A stretch of DNA of 5,374 nucleotides from NCBI GenBank assembly GCA_003663585.1, contig QMTU01000062.1, positions 1-5,374 of the forward strand, read 5' to 3'. Positions 4,564-5,374 of the stretch are shown in pieces. Made by a program: the position numbers and the translations under genes. The notes under the pieces are model-generated. The model saw nothing but the letters and a program-made list of their open reading frames with translations. It was not told the origin of the DNA and did no database searches. Every line of letters begins with the position of its first letter. Positions within the stretch are counted from its first letter, which is position 1. Source of the DNA: Thermoplasmata archaeon. GTDB taxonomy: Archaea > Thermoplasmatota > B47-G6.

Positions 4564-5374
4564 ATGATAGCTCCAGAAAAGTTCTTCTCAGGTATAGGAA
4601 AAAGGCTTAAGGCCTCAGAGGTTAGAGAGCTTCTAAAGTGGGTGAAAAGGGGAGGTATAATATCCTTTGGAGGAGGAATGCCAGACCCTAAGACATTCCC
4701 CGTTGAGGAAATGAAGGAGATATTCTCTGACATATTTTCCGACAGAAAACTGGGAGAAGAAGCGCTTCAGTACGGAACAACGGAAGGATATAATCCACTT
4801 AGAGAGACAATACTAGAAATGCTGAGAAAATCAGGGTTTAAGATACTTGAGGACATTGAGAACATAGTGATAACAACTGGATCACAGCAGGCTTTAGACC
4901 TCATAGCAAAGGTGTTCATAGACCCAGGTGACGTTGTAATTGTTGAGGCACCAACGTACCTAGCAGCGCTTAACGCCTTCTCATACTTCCAACCAAACTT
5001 TGAGGTAGTGCCGCTTGACAAGGACGGCATGAGGGTAGACCTGCTTGAGGAGAAGCTTGAAAGCCTTAGAAAGGAGGGAAAGAGCGTTAAGTTCATATAC
5101 ACTGTTCCTACTGCGCAGAACCCAGCAGGCACTACAATGCCAAATGACAGAAGGAAAAAGCTTGTAGATCTAGCATATGAGTATGACACAATAATAGTAG
5201 AGGATAACCCATACGGATATCTCATATTTGACGATCGCATAAAGTTTGACTACCTTGGCGCGTTTGATGATGAGGGAAGAGTAATATACATGAGCAGCTT
5301 CTCAAAGATACTATCTCCAGGATTTAGACTAGGGTTCATAGCGGGTCACAGGGAGTTCATAAGGAAGCTAATAC
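4564..5374 (+). CDS. PLP-dependent class I aminotransferase, LysN/aromatic aminotransferase-like (3' end outside window)
   Basis: The gene is open from ATG 4564 to the window edge, giving 270 residues of a protein that is normally about 400 long. It belongs to fold-type I aminotransferases, cytosolic enzymes that move an amino group between an amino acid and a 2-oxo acid through pyridoxal phosphate. Visible landmarks are FGGGMPDP with FP (35-46), Tyr70 in QYGTTEG, the phosphate-binding start TTGSQQALDL (104-113), Tyr132 in APTY, Asn186 in QNPAG, Asp214 with Tyr217 in VEDNPYG, the Schiff-base lysine Lys248 in SSFSK, and Arg255 in GFRLGF. These cover the PLP site, so the visible part looks functional. 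The sequence style matches the LysN (2-aminoadipate), archaeal aromatic and kynurenine aminotransferase group, which have overlapping substrates. The exact substrate cannot be settled here, and the C-terminal arginine that binds the substrate carboxylate lies outside the window. No neighbouring pathway gene helps. Confidence 0.93.
   Translation, partial: MIAPEKFFSGIGKRLKASEVRELLKWVKRGGIISFGGGMPDPKTFPVEEMKEIFSDIFSDRKLGEEALQYGTTEGYNPLRETILEMLRKSGFKILEDIENIVITTGSQQALDLIAKVFIDPGDVVIVEAPTYLAALNAFSYFQPNFEVVPLDKDGMRVDLLEEKLESLRKEGKSVKFIYTVPTAQNPAGTTMPNDRRKKLVDLAYEYDTIIVEDNPYGYLIFDDRIKFDYLGAFDDEGRVIYMSSFSKILSPGFRLGFIAGHREFIRKLI

Noticed and set aside
4767..5240. Minus-strand open frame of 157 codons inside the aminotransferase
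   Set aside because: Ser-rich low-complexity translation antisense to a gene with all PLP-binding motifs; a product of codon bias.

Overview
The window reads as chromosomal DNA of a hyperthermophilic archaeon, most likely a crenarchaeote (Thermoproteota). The evidence is archaeal TATA-type promoters, ribosome binding sites built on GGTG or GGAGG, heavy use of AGA/AGG and ATA codons, an ER/archaeal-type (Ser-His-Asp) signal peptidase, and a very GC-rich tRNA in a moderately AT-rich genome. I cannot name the genus from sequence alone.

Layout, left to right. (1) The last 46 codons of an unrecognised + strand gene end at 141. A 7-bp hairpin sits over its final codons and a T-rich TATA-like box follows. 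(2) A + strand gene (181-1434) encodes a 417-residue membrane protein. Its C-terminal third is a complete archaeal signal peptidase I domain. Its N-terminal multi-pass domain carries a DExxxR motif reminiscent of CPBP/Abi (CAAX-protease-like) membrane proteins, with the other metal ligands apparently absent. (3) Two minus-strand genes, transcribed toward the signal peptidase, encode the two permeases of a peptide-type (Dpp/Opp) ABC importer: DppB-like first (3926 to 2832), then DppC-like (2830 to 1418). Their stop and start are separated by one base, and the DppC gene runs 17 bp into the end of the convergent signal peptidase gene. Both permeases probably start at non-ATG codons (TTG and GTG) with clear Shine-Dalgarno sequences. 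No ATPase or substrate-binding protein gene is next to them. (4) An intergenic region of roughly 190 bases carries the permease promoter, a small inverted repeat and a tRNA promoter. (5) tRNA-His(GTG) lies at 4162-4240, with G-1 and CCA encoded and no intron. (6) An AT-rich intergenic region of 323 bases holds a perfect palindromic TATA element, two inverted repeats and a second, gene-proximal TATA-like box, but no convincing small gene. (7) The first 270 codons of a PLP-dependent class I aminotransferase (LysN/aromatic aminotransferase-like) start at 4564 and run off the right edge.

The genes do not form one pathway. They are separate housekeeping or transport units: protein secretion, oligopeptide (or oligosaccharide) import, tRNA, and amino-acid transamination. 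I see no CRISPR array, insertion sequence or defence system. The most unusual items are the signal peptidase fusion, the permease-only ABC operon with a large extracytoplasmic domain, and the strong TATA palindrome without a well-placed gene.
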